Source: Candidatus Heritagella intestinalis | GTDB taxonomy: Bacteria; Bacillota; Clostridia; Oscillospirales; Acutalibacteraceae | Direction: 5' to 3' | Length of the DNA: 61,426 nucleotides | NCBI GenBank assembly: GCA_904420555.1 | Contig: CAJFVO010000012.1 | Coordinates: 1-61,426, forward strand | The notes under the pieces: generated by a model | Databases searched by the model: none | Told to the model about the DNA's origin: nothing | Seen by the model: only the letters and a program-made list of their open reading frames with translations | Program-made: the position numbers and the translations under genes | In this document: in pieces, positions 26,722-34,907 of the stretch | Position numbering within the stretch: position 1 is the first letter of the stretch | Layout of the letters: every line of letters starts with the position of its first letter

Positions 26722-27384
26722 ATGCTGACACCGGCAAAAAAAGAGTTTATCGAGTTCATGATGGGAGCGGACGTCCTCCGCTTCGGCAGCTTCGTTACCA
26801 AGAGCGGGCGCAATACCCCGTATTTCGTCAACACCGGCAACTACCGTACCGGCGGCCAGATTGACCGCCTGGGCCACTTCTACGCCACCCTGGTGAAGGA
26901 GACCTGCGGGGACAATTTCGACGCCATGTTCGGCCCGGCCTACAAGGGAATCCCCCTGGTGACGGCGGCGGCCGGGGCCCTGGCCCGGGAATACGGCATT
27001 GACAAGCCCTATTTCTTCAACCGCAAGGAGGCCAAGGACCACGGCGAGGGCGGCAGCCTGGTGGGCTACAAGCCCCAGGACGGCGACCGGGTTATCATCA
27101 TTGAGGACGTGATTACCGCCGGCACCGCTGTGCGGGAAACCATGCCCATTCTTCAGGCCTGCGGCAAGGTGGAGGCCCCGGATATGTTCATTTCCGTCAA
27201 CCGCTGCGAGGTGGGCCAGACCCCCGGCAAGACCGCCATTATGGAGGTGCAGGAGGAATTCGGCATCCGGGTCCACGCCCTGGTTACGGTGGAGGATATC
27301 CATCAGTATCTCAAGGAGCAGGGGACCTTTGGCGAAGTGCTCCCGGCCATGGAGAAATACATGGAGCAGTACTGCGTACTCTAA
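26722..27384 (+). CDS. pyrE: Orotate phosphoribosyltransferase
   Basis: 220-residue enzyme joining orotate to PRPP to give OMP in pyrimidine synthesis. The PRPP loop is VIIIEDVITAGTA. FGPAYKGIPLVTAAA and YFFNRKEAKDHGEGG are family signatures, the latter with catalytic Lys residues. The gene stands alone here, without other pyr genes, with its own promoter and a GAGGA ribosome binding site. Tandem repeats follow it. Confidence 0.95.
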   Translation: MLTPAKKEFIEFMMGADVLRFGSFVTKSGRNTPYFVNTGNYRTGGQIDRLGHFYATLVKETCGDNFDAMFGPAYKGIPLVTAAAGALAREYGIDKPYFFNRKEAKDHGEGGSLVGYKPQDGDRVIIIEDVITAGTAVRETMPILQACGKVEAPDMFISVNRCEVGQTPGKTAIMEVQEEFGIRVHALVTVEDIHQYLKEQGTFGEVLPAMEKYMEQYCVL

Positions 27385-27390
27385 GCCCGC

Positions 27391-27790
27391 ACAGTGTGCG
27401 GTACCAATCCGCGCAAGGCTAAGCCTTGACGTATGCCGCGAGGTACCTGACAGCAATGAACTGCTTTTTCTCCCGCGTAAGCTGCCTGGGTGGGGGCCTC
27501 CCTCAGTGAGGGAGGTGGCACGCGTTAGCGTGACGGAGGGAGTAAAGAGCAGCTTCCTGTGAAAACTCCCCCCGTCACTTCGTGACACCCCCCTCAGGGA
27601 GGGGGGCCATTGCCTCCCTCAGGGAGGGAGGTGTCTGCGGATGCAGACGGAGGGAGTAAAGAGCAGCTTCCTGTGAAAACTCCCCCGTCACTTCGTGACA
27701 CCCCCCCTCAGGGAGGGGGGCCATTGCCTCCCTCAGCGAGGGAGGTGTCTGCGGATGCAGACGGAGGGAGTCGAAGAGCAGCTATGATAA
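27391..27790. repeat. Tandem 114-bp repeats and related palindromic repeats
   Basis: Two full units (27535-27648, 27649-27762) begin GGAGGGAGTAAAGAGCAGCT and contain three palindromic parts: GTCACTTCGTGAC, CCTCCCTCAGGGAGGGAGG and GTCTGCGGATGCAGAC. A partial unit precedes them (about 27485-27534). The flanking 27391-27484 carries CGCACAGTGTGCG and GCAAGGCTAAGCCTTGACGT, both seen again near 34811 and 35330. No gene is supported; an open frame through the repeats into the AraC gene is not a credible start. Confidence 0.8.
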
Positions 27791-27837
27791 TGAAAACCAA
27801 AAGGCCCGGGAACCGGGCGGGAAGGGAGGTGACAGGA

Positions 27838-28710
27838 ATGGCGGAACTTTCGGAAGAACTGGCGAATTTACCTTTATATGAGAATTGGAGCGGGGTCTTT
27901 GCCTTTGCCTGCCACCGCAGCCGGGACCTGGTCTTTCCCCACCATCTCCATTCCGAGATGGAAGTGGTGCTGGTGGAAAAAGGGGAGATCGCCCTGCAGT
28001 CGGGGGAGGCCTCCTGCCTCATGCGGCCCGGGGACTGCGCCGTGATTTTCCCGGGGCAGATTCACAGCTACGAGACCCAGGGGCCCAGCTCCCTGCTGCT
28101 GGCCCTGTGCCCGGTGGAGATGTCCGGGGACTTCCGCCGGGTGCTGCTCCGGCAGGCGCCGGTGTCCCCCCTGATACGGGAGCGGGAGCTCCACCGGGAT
28201 GTGTCCTACGCCATGCGGGGCCTGCGGGAAATCTATTCCCAGGACGGGAGCCTGCCGGCAGCCCGGGCCTTTGTGCAGCTGATCCTGGCCCGGACCCTGC
28301 CCTGCCTGGAGCTGGTGGACAACACCCACCGGCCCCCGGCGGACCTGACCACCCGGATTGTAGAATGGGTGGCGGAGCATTATGCGGGGCCTGTGTCCCT
28401 GGACATTCTGTCGGAACAGCTGCAGGTGAGCAAATACCAGATTTCCCGGGTATTCGGGGAGAAACTCCGCACCAGCCTCAGCGATTATGTGAACCAGCTG
28501 CGCATTGACCACGCCCGGGAGCTGCTGCGGGGCACCGAGGAAGACGTGCTGGCGGTGAGCCGGGCCTGCGGGTATGAAAACCCCCGGACCTTTAACCGGG
28601 AATTCAAAAAGCTGTGCGGGTGTACGCCCCGGGAATACCGGCGCAAGCACACCGTATGCGGCCGGGAGCGGCAGGCGGCTTCTGCGGCCCCGGAACATGA
28701 GGAGGGTTAA
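27838..28710 (+). CDS. AraC family transcriptional regulator
   Basis: 290-residue regulator with an N-terminal cupin-type sensing domain (HHLHSEMEVVLVEKGEI, then MRPGDCAVIFPGQIHSY) and two C-terminal helix-turn-helix motifs (LDILSEQLQVSKYQISRVF; AVSRACGYENPRTFNREF, ending in TPREYRR). The ATG at 27838 follows GGGAGGTGA. The upstream frame is open into the 114-bp repeats but has no family match. It lies 3 bp before a MarR gene, so the two are co-transcribed. Ligand unknown; such cupin AraC proteins often respond to sugars. Confidence 0.9.
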   Translation: MAELSEELANLPLYENWSGVFAFACHRSRDLVFPHHLHSEMEVVLVEKGEIALQSGEASCLMRPGDCAVIFPGQIHSYETQGPSSLLLALCPVEMSGDFRRVLLRQAPVSPLIRERELHRDVSYAMRGLREIYSQDGSLPAARAFVQLILARTLPCLELVDNTHRPPADLTTRIVEWVAEHYAGPVSLDILSEQLQVSKYQISRVFGEKLRTSLSDYVNQLRIDHARELLRGTEEDVLAVSRACGYENPRTFNREFKKLCGCTPREYRRKHTVCGRERQAASAAPEHEEG

Positions 28711-28713
28711 CCA

Positions 28714-29163
28714 TTGGAACAGGAATCCATTTTGAACCGCTTTCTGGTGGAGATTTTTCACGAGCTTCTCCGCCGGGAAGACGAGGCCATTGCGGCGGGA
28801 GGCTACCCGGAGCTGTCCTCCCGGGAAATGGACGTGATCAAGACCGTGTGCGCGGCCAGCGACCAGGAAAACAGCAGCCGGGAAATCGCCCAGCGTCTGC
28901 GGATAACGGCGGGGACCCTGTCGGCTGCGGCCAAGGCTCTGGAGCGCAAGGGGTATCTGCGCCGCCGCCGGGACCATCAGGACAAGCGCATTGTGCATCT
29001 GGAAGCTACCGACGCCGGCCGCCAGGCCAACGCCTTCCATGAGGAGTTCCACCGGAGGATGATCCACTCGGTGCTGGAGCAGCTCAGCCCGGAGGAAGCC
29101 CATGCCTTTGCCAAGGCCCTGGAAACCATCGCTGCGTTTTTCCAGAACCCCGGGCCAGGCTGA
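28714..29163 (+). CDS. MarR family transcriptional regulator
   Basis: 149-residue winged-helix regulator beginning at TTG (28714) behind GAGGAGG. The DNA-binding part is SSREIAQRLRITAGTLSAAAKALERKGYLRRRRDHQDKR in several helices with the wing at DHQDKRIVHLEAT. It is similar in style to the FabT-like MarR proteins of clostridial fatty-acid operons, but no fab genes are nearby. Target unknown. Confidence 0.85.
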   Translation: MEQESILNRFLVEIFHELLRREDEAIAAGGYPELSSREMDVIKTVCAASDQENSSREIAQRLRITAGTLSAAAKALERKGYLRRRRDHQDKRIVHLEATDAGRQANAFHEEFHRRMIHSVLEQLSPEEAHAFAKALETIAAFFQNPGPG

Positions 29164-29263
29164 GCCTGGACGCAATCCGCGTTTAAAGCAGGTGCAGACA
29201 ACAGCCTATTTCCCCGCGCAGGCAGTACTTGCGTGGAACCAAGCTGACTGACAGCTACATATC

Positions 29264-29302
29264 AAAAAAAACTCCCTGCCGGGAAACCGGCAGGGAGTTT
29301 TT
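29264..29302. terminator. Bidirectional terminator between the convergent MarR and binding-protein genes
   Basis: ACTCCCTGCCGG and CCGGCAGGGAGT pair around GAAA, with a T run on one side and an A run on the other. The DNA just upstream (29165-29260) resembles the repeats at 27391 and 34811. Confidence 0.85.
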
Positions 29303-29326
29303 GCTGTATGGTTTTTTCCTTTTATA

Positions 29327-30607
29327 TTAGCCTGCGGGCTTGGCCTCGTTGGAATAGAGAACCGTGAGCAGCTCCGCGTTGGCAATGCCCGTGGTATAGA
29401 AGCCGTTGTTGAGCTGGAAGTCCTTCACGGCCTGCTCTGTGCCGCTGTCGAACTCGCCGTCATAGAGGGTGAACATATAGCCCAGCTCGTCCAGACGCTC
29501 CTGCATCCGCAGAACCTCGTCGCCGCTGTCTCCCCGCTGCAGCTGGGTGTTGGGGTCAACGGAAACCGCAGAGGAAGCGGAACTCTCCGAGGAAGTGGAG
29601 CTTTCCGAAGAAGCGGAGCTTTCGCTGCTCTCAGAGGAGGTGCTGCTTTCGCTGCTCTGGGAGCTTTCGGAAGAGGTGGAGCTCTCCGAAGAAGTGGAAC
29701 TCTCAGAAGAGGAACCGGCCAGCTCCGGATGGGCGAAGCCCGCCATCTGGGAAACCGCGGAAATAATGCTGCGGCCCTGCCACTCCATGAGCTCCGGCTC
29801 GATTTCACACACCCGGCCTTCCTGAACAGCGCTCATGTCCTGGAAGCCCTCGGTGGAGGAAAGCTGCTCCGCCAGGCCGGTGGGGCAGAAAATATACGTG
29901 GGGTTGGCGCTGACCAAAGTGGAGACCTCCACCTTGCCGCCGGTCTCGCTCTTTACCCCATTGATAAACCCGGCGGAGGACAAGAGCACGTCAATAAAGG
30001 TGTCGCCGGTGGCAACGGAGCCCTGGGTATCCGTGATATACACGGCGGTAGAGGGGATGTCCGAATTCGGGATAATCCGGGTGATATCGTCCAGAGTGGT
30101 GAAGATATTCTGGGCGGTCTCCTGCCCTTCCCCATAACCGGTGCTGCCGCCGGCCAGGGCAGAGCCTACCTGGCTATAGAGCTCGGAGAATTCCGAACGG
30201 GTTCCCGCCGGCTCCAGGGTAATCACGGAAATGCCGTGGCTGCTCAAATCGGCGGCCGTGGCCTCGTCGGGGTCCTCGTCGGCAAAGAGCAGGGTCACCC
30301 CCAGCTCCTGCATCTGGGCGGCGTCGTCCATAGTCACCTCCGGCAGGACTTCCAGATCCGGCTGGGTGCATTCGGCGCTGCGGGCTTTCAGGTTGATCTC
30401 ATAGCCCAGGGCCAGGATAATATCCGCGATGTTGGGGGAAAGCACTGCCACCCCTTCCGGCTGGGACTCGATGGTCACGCCGTCCACCTGTACGGGATAA
30501 TCCTGGACCGCGGCGCCGGACTCCACATCCGGGGCGTTCCCGCAGCCGGTGAGGCTCAGGGCCAGCATACAAAGGCCGAGGATAGCGGCCAAAATCCGTT
30601 TTTTCAT
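29327..30607 (-). CDS. BtuF/FecB-like binding lipoprotein fused to a peptidoglycan-binding domain
   Basis: 426-residue predicted lipoprotein (lipobox LSLTGC). Residues about 45-310 form a class III periplasmic-binding fold as in vitamin B12 or iron-complex binders (EGVAVLSPNIADIILALGY, then the helix-linked lobes). A linker of about 50 residues made of Ser, Glu, Thr and Ala follows. The C-terminus is a PG_binding_1-type domain (LQRGDSGDEVLRMQERLDELGY and DGEFDSGTEQAVKDFQ). No permease or ATPase for this class is adjacent. The ATG at 30607 has GAGGAG 8 nt upstream. It may hold a ligand-binding domain within the wall or act as a sensor; the ligand is unknown. Confidence 0.75.
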   Translation of the reverse strand: MKKRILAAILGLCMLALSLTGCGNAPDVESGAAVQDYPVQVDGVTIESQPEGVAVLSPNIADIILALGYEINLKARSAECTQPDLEVLPEVTMDDAAQMQELGVTLLFADEDPDEATAADLSSHGISVITLEPAGTRSEFSELYSQVGSALAGGSTGYGEGQETAQNIFTTLDDITRIIPNSDIPSTAVYITDTQGSVATGDTFIDVLLSSAGFINGVKSETGGKVEVSTLVSANPTYIFCPTGLAEQLSSTEGFQDMSAVQEGRVCEIEPELMEWQGRSIISAVSQMAGFAHPELAGSSSESSTSSESSTSSESSQSSESSTSSESSESSASSESSTSSESSASSAVSVDPNTQLQRGDSGDEVLRMQERLDELGYMFTLYDGEFDSGTEQAVKDFQLNNGFYTTGIANAELLTVLYSNEAKPAG

Positions 30608-30749
30608 GGGGAAAACTCCTCTCTTTCTGTGTTCTCCAATCTGCATTCCTACTACACGGGACATTTCTTTTTCTTCCTATCAGTCTATCATAAATCCCGG
30701 GGAAAACCGTAAACGAAACGTAAATTTCCGCGAAAAACCGGGGAATTTG

Positions 30750-32018
30750 TCACTGCAAGGGGCGCTCCTGGCGCAATTCTGCTTCCGCAAAATCCATATA
30801 TTGCCGGGCCACCCGGGGAGAGCGGCCCCCATGGGCGATGGCCCACTGTTCCGCCCCCATCTCCAGCTGGGGAATGTGCTCTTCCAGGCCCCGCTGCCGG
30901 GCCAGCTGGTCCACAATCTCCAAAAAGCGCTTTTTATCCGGCAGCAGGAACCGGATGGACAACCCGAACCGGTCCGCCAGGGAAAGGCTCTCCTGCATGG
31001 TATCGTTCCGGTGGACGTCGTCCCCTTCCCGGTCGGCAAAGCTCTCCCGGAGCAGGTGCCGGCGGTTGGAGGTGGCGTAGATCAGGGCGTTTTTGGGGGT
31101 GGCGGCCAGCCCGCCCTGCAAAACCGATTTCAGGGCGGCATAGGTGCTGTCCTCCTGGGAGAAGGACAGGTCGTCGATAAAGATGATGAACTTCATGGGC
31201 ACCCCGGCAATCTGGTCCACCAGATAGGGGAAATCCATCAGGTATTCCTTGGGCATCTCGATGACCCGCAGGCCCTGGGTGTAGTACTCGTTGAGAAGGG
31301 CCTTCACCGTGGAGGATTTGCCGGTTCCCCGGTCGCCGTAGAGGAGGCAGTTGTTGGCGGGAAGGCCCTTTAAAAAGGCCACGGTGTTTTCCACAGCCAT
31401 GGACCGGGGCGTCTCATAGCCCTTGAGCTCGCAGAGACGCTGGGGGTCCGGATGGGCCACCGGCAGAATCTGCTTGTCCCGCCAGATAAAGGCCCGATAC
31501 CGGGCGTACATGCCGCAGCCGCTGCACCGGTAGTACTCCCAAAGGCTGTGGAGGCAGGCTTCCTCTTCCAGCTGGAACAGTTCCTCCGGGGCGCCGGTCT
31601 CCCATTTGGGCAGGGCCAGCCCCAGGTTGCCCATATGGCTCTCCTCCATGAGGAACTCCGGGGAAAGCTGGGAAAGCTCCAAAATGATGGACAAATCCCG
31701 CCGGGCGGCCTGCTTCAGGGGCTGGGACAGGGGCTGCCCCCCTGCCGCCGCCAGGGAAAAGGCGTTTTCGTCAAAAAGGGCGGTCTGGGTCAGGCACCGG
31801 GCAAAACACTGGCTGCTGTCCCGCTGGCACAGGGCGGAGAAAAACGCTCCCCAGGCCTCCAAAAAGGCGGTCTGGTCCTGGAGCGCCCGGGTTTCAGCGC
31901 ACCGGGCCCCAGAGAGGAGCAGCTGATAGAAGGCTTTGGGCACCGTGCGGCGCAGGATGCCCCGATAAATGGAAAGGGAGGCCATTTTCATGGCTGCCTC
32001 CCGGATGGTCTGGATCAT
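30750..32018 (-). CDS. AAA-type ATPase of the DUF815 family
   Basis: 422-residue ATP-binding protein. The N-terminal half is poorly defined; a CSGCGMYARYRAF segment lies near residue 170. The C-terminal half is a DUF815-type AAA domain with Walker A (LLYGDRGTGKSSTVKALLN), Walker B (FIIFIDDLSF), a sensor-like YATSNRRHL, and DRFGLSIRFLLPDKKRF. Function is not established for the family. The ATG at 32018 has AAAGGAG 10 nt upstream; a TTG at 32027 is too close to it. Confidence 0.85.
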   Translation of the reverse strand: MIQTIREAAMKMASLSIYRGILRRTVPKAFYQLLLSGARCAETRALQDQTAFLEAWGAFFSALCQRDSSQCFARCLTQTALFDENAFSLAAAGGQPLSQPLKQAARRDLSIILELSQLSPEFLMEESHMGNLGLALPKWETGAPEELFQLEEEACLHSLWEYYRCSGCGMYARYRAFIWRDKQILPVAHPDPQRLCELKGYETPRSMAVENTVAFLKGLPANNCLLYGDRGTGKSSTVKALLNEYYTQGLRVIEMPKEYLMDFPYLVDQIAGVPMKFIIFIDDLSFSQEDSTYAALKSVLQGGLAATPKNALIYATSNRRHLLRESFADREGDDVHRNDTMQESLSLADRFGLSIRFLLPDKKRFLEIVDQLARQRGLEEHIPQLEMGAEQWAIAHGGRSPRVARQYMDFAEAELRQERPLQ

Positions 32019-32117
32019 AGGTTTCAAACTCCTTTACACAGAGGATGCCGTTGCAACCTTTATTGTATCGTTTCCGTCAAACGGTGTCAATAAAAGAGTC
32101 AAAAGCCAGAAACAATA

Positions 32118-32173
32118 GAAACCCCTTGCAGCTTCCCAGCGTATCGGCGCGTTTGGAAGCGGCAGGGGGTTTT
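32118..32173. terminator. Terminator following the ImmA gene (minus strand), possibly bidirectional
   Basis: AAACCCCTTGC and GCAGGGGGTTTT form the outer stem with CTTCC and GGAAG inside, with T-rich flanks on both strands. Confidence 0.7.
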
Positions 32174-32232
32174 CGTTTTGCCCGGGAGCAGCCTTGTTTT
32201 CCCAGGAAGCTGGCTGCGCGTGGGTAATGGGC

Positions 32233-32661
32233 TCAGCCCAGGCCTTTGCAGGCCCAGAGGGCTTCCTCCCGGATGCCCAGGATCCGGGCCAGCTCTCCCA
32301 CGGTGCAGCCGGGGTATTCCAGCAGCACCTCATCCGGGCAGAGGAGCTCCGCGGCAAAGCAGTTTGCCTCCCGTTCCAGCCGGGAAACGGAAAACAGGGT
32401 GTTATCCCGCAAAAAAGGCGTATTGGCTTTGGGGTGAAGCACCGCGTGGCCCAGCTCGTGGGCGCAGGTAAATTTTTGCCGGTATTCCTCCAGCTCCTCG
32501 TTTATATGGATGAATTTCTGCCGGTAGCATTGGTTGTAATAGCCGTTGATGCTGCCCAAAGGCTCCCGCACTACCAGGATGTTCATCCGCTCCGCCAGCT
32601 CAAAGGGGTCCCGGGTACCGTACTTCCTGCACAGACGGTTCACTCTTTGTTTGATTTCCAT
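32233..32661 (-). CDS. ImmA/IrrE-type metallopeptidase
   Basis: 142-residue zinc peptidase with the HExxH motif in CAHELGHAVLHP and a downstream EREANCFAAELLCP, as in ImmA of ICEBs1, which cleaves the element's repressor to induce it. It lies 36 bp after an XRE repressor gene on the same strand, the standard ImmR-ImmA pairing. No integrase or excisionase is seen in the window, so the element is probably a relic. Confidence 0.9.
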   Translation of the reverse strand: MEIKQRVNRLCRKYGTRDPFELAERMNILVVREPLGSINGYYNQCYRQKFIHINEELEEYRQKFTCAHELGHAVLHPKANTPFLRDNTLFSVSRLEREANCFAAELLCPDEVLLEYPGCTVGELARILGIREEALWACKGLG

Positions 32662-32697
32662 ATCCTGCGTTTTACCTCCCGACCACCCGGCTGCCTG

Positions 32698-33111
32698 TCA
32701 GTTCCGGTACTTTTTCGGCGTGTATTTCTGCTTGGCCATGCGCTTGCTGACTTCCAGGCTGTTTTTCAAACTTATGTATAGGAGCTCCCGGGTTTCATCG
32801 TCCATAGGCTCCCCGTCAAACATCAACCCCTCCTGGCCGCTTTCCAACCGGCGCAGGGTGGCTTCCAGCCGCCGGGAGATGTCCAGCTTGTCCCGGGCGT
32901 TGAGCCCGGTGTCCCGCCCCAGCAGCTCGTCTACCGAAACGTCAAAGTATTCCGCGATTTTTTCCAGCCGCGCCGTGGACAGGGAGGTGATCCGGCCGGA
33001 CTTCAGGTCGGAGAGCATACTTCGGGAAAACCCCAGGTCTCCGCACAGCTTGCCGCCGGTGATCCCTTCTAACTGACAGAGCTTCATAATGTTTTCGTAT
33101 AATTCCGACAT
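32698..33111 (-). CDS. XRE-family repressor (ImmR-like)
   Basis: 137-residue protein with an N-terminal helix-turn-helix (GGKLCGDLGFSRSMLSDLKSGR, about residues 17-38), KIAEYFDVSVDELLG typical of the family, and a charged C-terminal extension. The ATG at 33111 follows AAAGGGAG by 8 nt. It is divergent from a small phage-like operon across a region full of AGTAC repeats that are probably its operators. Confidence 0.9.
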   Translation of the reverse strand: MSELYENIMKLCQLEGITGGKLCGDLGFSRSMLSDLKSGRITSLSTARLEKIAEYFDVSVDELLGRDTGLNARDKLDISRRLEATLRRLESGQEGLMFDGEPMDDETRELLYISLKNSLEVSKRMAKQKYTPKKYRN

Positions 33112-33156
33112 ATCAGTTACTCCCTTTCTGGTGCATTTGCTGAATATTCTCAATTT

Positions 33157-33232
33157 CGTACATTGGGCTCTTGACAAGTACGTTTTATAGTACTATCCTA
33201 TGGGTGGAGATGTTCTGAACAAAGTACGTTAG
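33157..33232 (+). promoter_or_regulatory. Divergent promoter and AGTACGT operator cluster
   Basis: A rightward promoter TTGACA (33171-33176), 17 bp, TATCCT (33194-33199) is covered by repeats: CGTAC near 33157, AGTACG-N7-AGTACT across the spacer, and AAGTACGTTAGTACGT near 33218-33232. This looks like a switch in which the XRE protein represses the 33376 operon. Confidence 0.65.
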
Positions 33233-33375
33233 TACGTGGATTAGAACTTACTTTTCTATTATCATAGGAGAAACCCCGGGAAAAGTCAAGGGGTTTCCTG
33301 TAGAAAGGGCAAAAAAAGAACGGGATTCCGAACAAAGCAGGTTACGGAATCCCGAACACAAAAGGGGGAAAGCGT

Positions 33376-33753
33376 ATGGAGATGGAAGAAACCAATGGCC
33401 TGCGTCAGGCCCAGGTGCAGCGGGACAACTTTGTGCCGGATGTGCCGGAAGGGAAGGGGGGATGGTGCCCCAAATGCGGGGCGTGGCGGCCGGGGCCGGT
33501 CTGCGGGGCCTGCCGCCGGCGGGAGTCGGTGCTGGCAGTGCTTTGGCCCCAGCGGGAAGGGTTTTTAGCCTGGTGGTTTGGGAACTGCCGGAACCAGGCG
33601 GAGATTTTAGGGGAAGCGTATCAGGCCCGGCGAAGGCGGTTTCTGCGGGAGGGCAACCGTCTGGGCCTGCTGGGCCTGGAACAGGCGGAGCGGGAATTTG
33701 CCCAGGGGCTGGGATGGGAATGGGAGGAGGAGTTTGATGAAGGCGAAACCTAA
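33376..33753 (+). CDS. Small zinc-ribbon protein of a phage or integrative-element relic
   Basis: 125-residue protein with two CxxC pairs (CPKCGAWRPGPVCGAC, about residues 34-49) that would bind one zinc, followed by a helical, aromatic and charged region. No family is recognised. It overlaps the next gene by 17 nt, so translation is probably coupled. It is first in the operon controlled by the AGTAC cluster. Confidence 0.7.
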   Translation: MEMEETNGLRQAQVQRDNFVPDVPEGKGGWCPKCGAWRPGPVCGACRRRESVLAVLWPQREGFLAWWFGNCRNQAEILGEAYQARRRRFLREGNRLGLLGLEQAEREFAQGLGWEWEEEFDEGET

Positions 33754-34558
33754 AAATATCCTGCTGTATCTGGACAGCCTGCCGGCGTTGGAGCAGCTTT
33801 CCCCGGAGAGCTGCGGCCGGGTAGTGGTGGCCCTGCTCCGGTACGCCCGGGACGGGGAGGAGGCCTCCGGTCTGGAGGAAACGGAAAGCCTGATGTTTTC
33901 CATTCTCAAGAGCCAGGTGGACCGGGATAGAGAAAAGTACCAAAAGCGGTGTGAGAAAAATCGGAAGAACGCTTTCAAGCGGTCAGCGATTGCTAGCGAT
34001 GGCAGCGAATCGGAGCGATCGCTAGCGATGGCAGCCGATAGAGATACAGATAGAGATACAGATACAGATAGAGATACAGATACAGACAGAGATATAGATA
34101 GAGATAGAGACACAGATACAGATAGAGAGAGGGAGAGAGATACAGATACAAAAGAAGGCTCCCCCGGATTCCCGGAGGAGCTTCCTGTGGGGGCGCGCCC
34201 TTTGGAGGAGTCGTTTTCCACCTATCGGGAGATCTTTGTGGAAAGCTGTCCCTCTCTTCCCCAGCCGGAGCCGGTGGAGCTTTGGAGTCAGCGGCGCAAG
34301 GGGATGCTCCGGAACCTGGGGGTTCCCCCGGAGGAGTTCCGGCAGGTGTGCCAGATGGTGGAGGACAGCGATTTCCTCACCGGCCGCAGCGGCAAGTGGT
34401 ACGGCTGCTCTCTGGATTGGCTGCTCCAGCCTGCCAACTGGCAGAAGGTCCGGGAGGGCAACTACCGGCCCGACCCCAAGCCCAAACCATCCGGCCTGGG
34501 AGAGGGGCCTTCCTTTGATTTGGAGGCCTATGAGGCGGCAACCGGATGGAATTTATAA
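33737..34558 (+). CDS. Phage-type replisome organiser with DUF6291-like N-terminus
   Basis: 273-residue protein. The N-terminus (KNILLYLDSLPALEQLSPESCGRVVVALLRYA) resembles the DUF6291 domain of phage replication proteins. The C-terminus (WYGCSLDWLLQPANWQKVREGNY) matches the end seen in many phage DnaD-like organisers. Between them is a low-complexity linker of Asp, Arg and Thr (RDTDTDRD repeats, about residues 100-140). The ATG at 33737 has GGAGGAG close upstream and lies inside the preceding gene. Predicted role is origin binding or helicase loading for the lost element. Confidence 0.65.
   Translation: MKAKPKNILLYLDSLPALEQLSPESCGRVVVALLRYARDGEEASGLEETESLMFSILKSQVDRDREKYQKRCEKNRKNAFKRSAIASDGSESERSLAMAADRDTDRDTDTDRDTDTDRDIDRDRDTDTDRERERDTDTKEGSPGFPEELPVGARPLEESFSTYREIFVESCPSLPQPEPVELWSQRRKGMLRNLGVPPEEFRQVCQMVEDSDFLTGRSGKWYGCSLDWLLQPANWQKVREGNYRPDPKPKPSGLGEGPSFDLEAYEAATGWNL
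34038..34152. repeat. Hexanucleotide microsatellite inside the replisome gene
   Basis: About 115 bp of imperfect 6-bp units AGATAC and AGATAG encode the Arg/Asp/Thr linker. Six-base units keep the reading frame, so slippage would change linker length only. Confidence 0.85.
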
Positions 34559-34586
34559 TGCAGAAAAGATACAAGGAGGAATTTTT

Positions 34587-34907
34587 ATGCCGAATTATAC
34601 AGGTGGTATGTCGATTTGCCCCTTTTACCAGCGGGAATCCCGGCTGAGCATTGTCTGCGAGGGCTATTGCCAGGAGCAGCAGATTGGAATGAAGTTCCGC
34701 ACGGAGGCGGAGAAGCTCCAATGGCAGCAGAAGTACTGCCTGCGGTTTTACTATCCCCGGTGCCCGGTAGCGGCCACGGTGCTGTGGCACTACCAGGATC
34801 AGGAGAATCCCGCCGCACAGTGTGCGGTTCCAAGCCGCGAGAAACCTGGGTGTAAGAAACAACCTCGTTCCCGCGTAAATGGGCTGGCAGCGGAGACCAA
34901 GGCTTAG
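34587..34907 (+). CDS. Cys-rich phage-like protein with repeat-derived C-terminus
   Basis: 106-residue frame starting MPNYTGGMSICPFYQRES behind AAGGAGGA. Residues 1-74 contain spaced Cys residues (CPFYQRE, CEGYC, CLRFYYPRCPVA) as in small proteins that sit beside phage replication genes. From about residue 75 (CAVPSREKPG) the coding sequence runs into repeat DNA beginning CGCACAGTGTGCG, so the natural end was probably replaced by repeat insertion. Function unknown. Confidence 0.6.
   Translation: MPNYTGGMSICPFYQRESRLSIVCEGYCQEQQIGMKFRTEAEKLQWQQKYCLRFYYPRCPVAATVLWHYQDQENPAAQCAVPSREKPGCKKQPRSRVNGLAAETKA

Noticed and set aside
27391-27790. CRISPR array.
   Set aside because: Units are 114 bp, directly tandem and without unique spacers; no cas genes are in the window. 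The 39552-40010 repeats fail for the same reasons.
27610-27837. N-terminal extension of the AraC gene through the tandem repeats.
   Set aside because: The extension only translates repeat DNA, and a strong ribosome binding site lies directly before the ATG at 27838.
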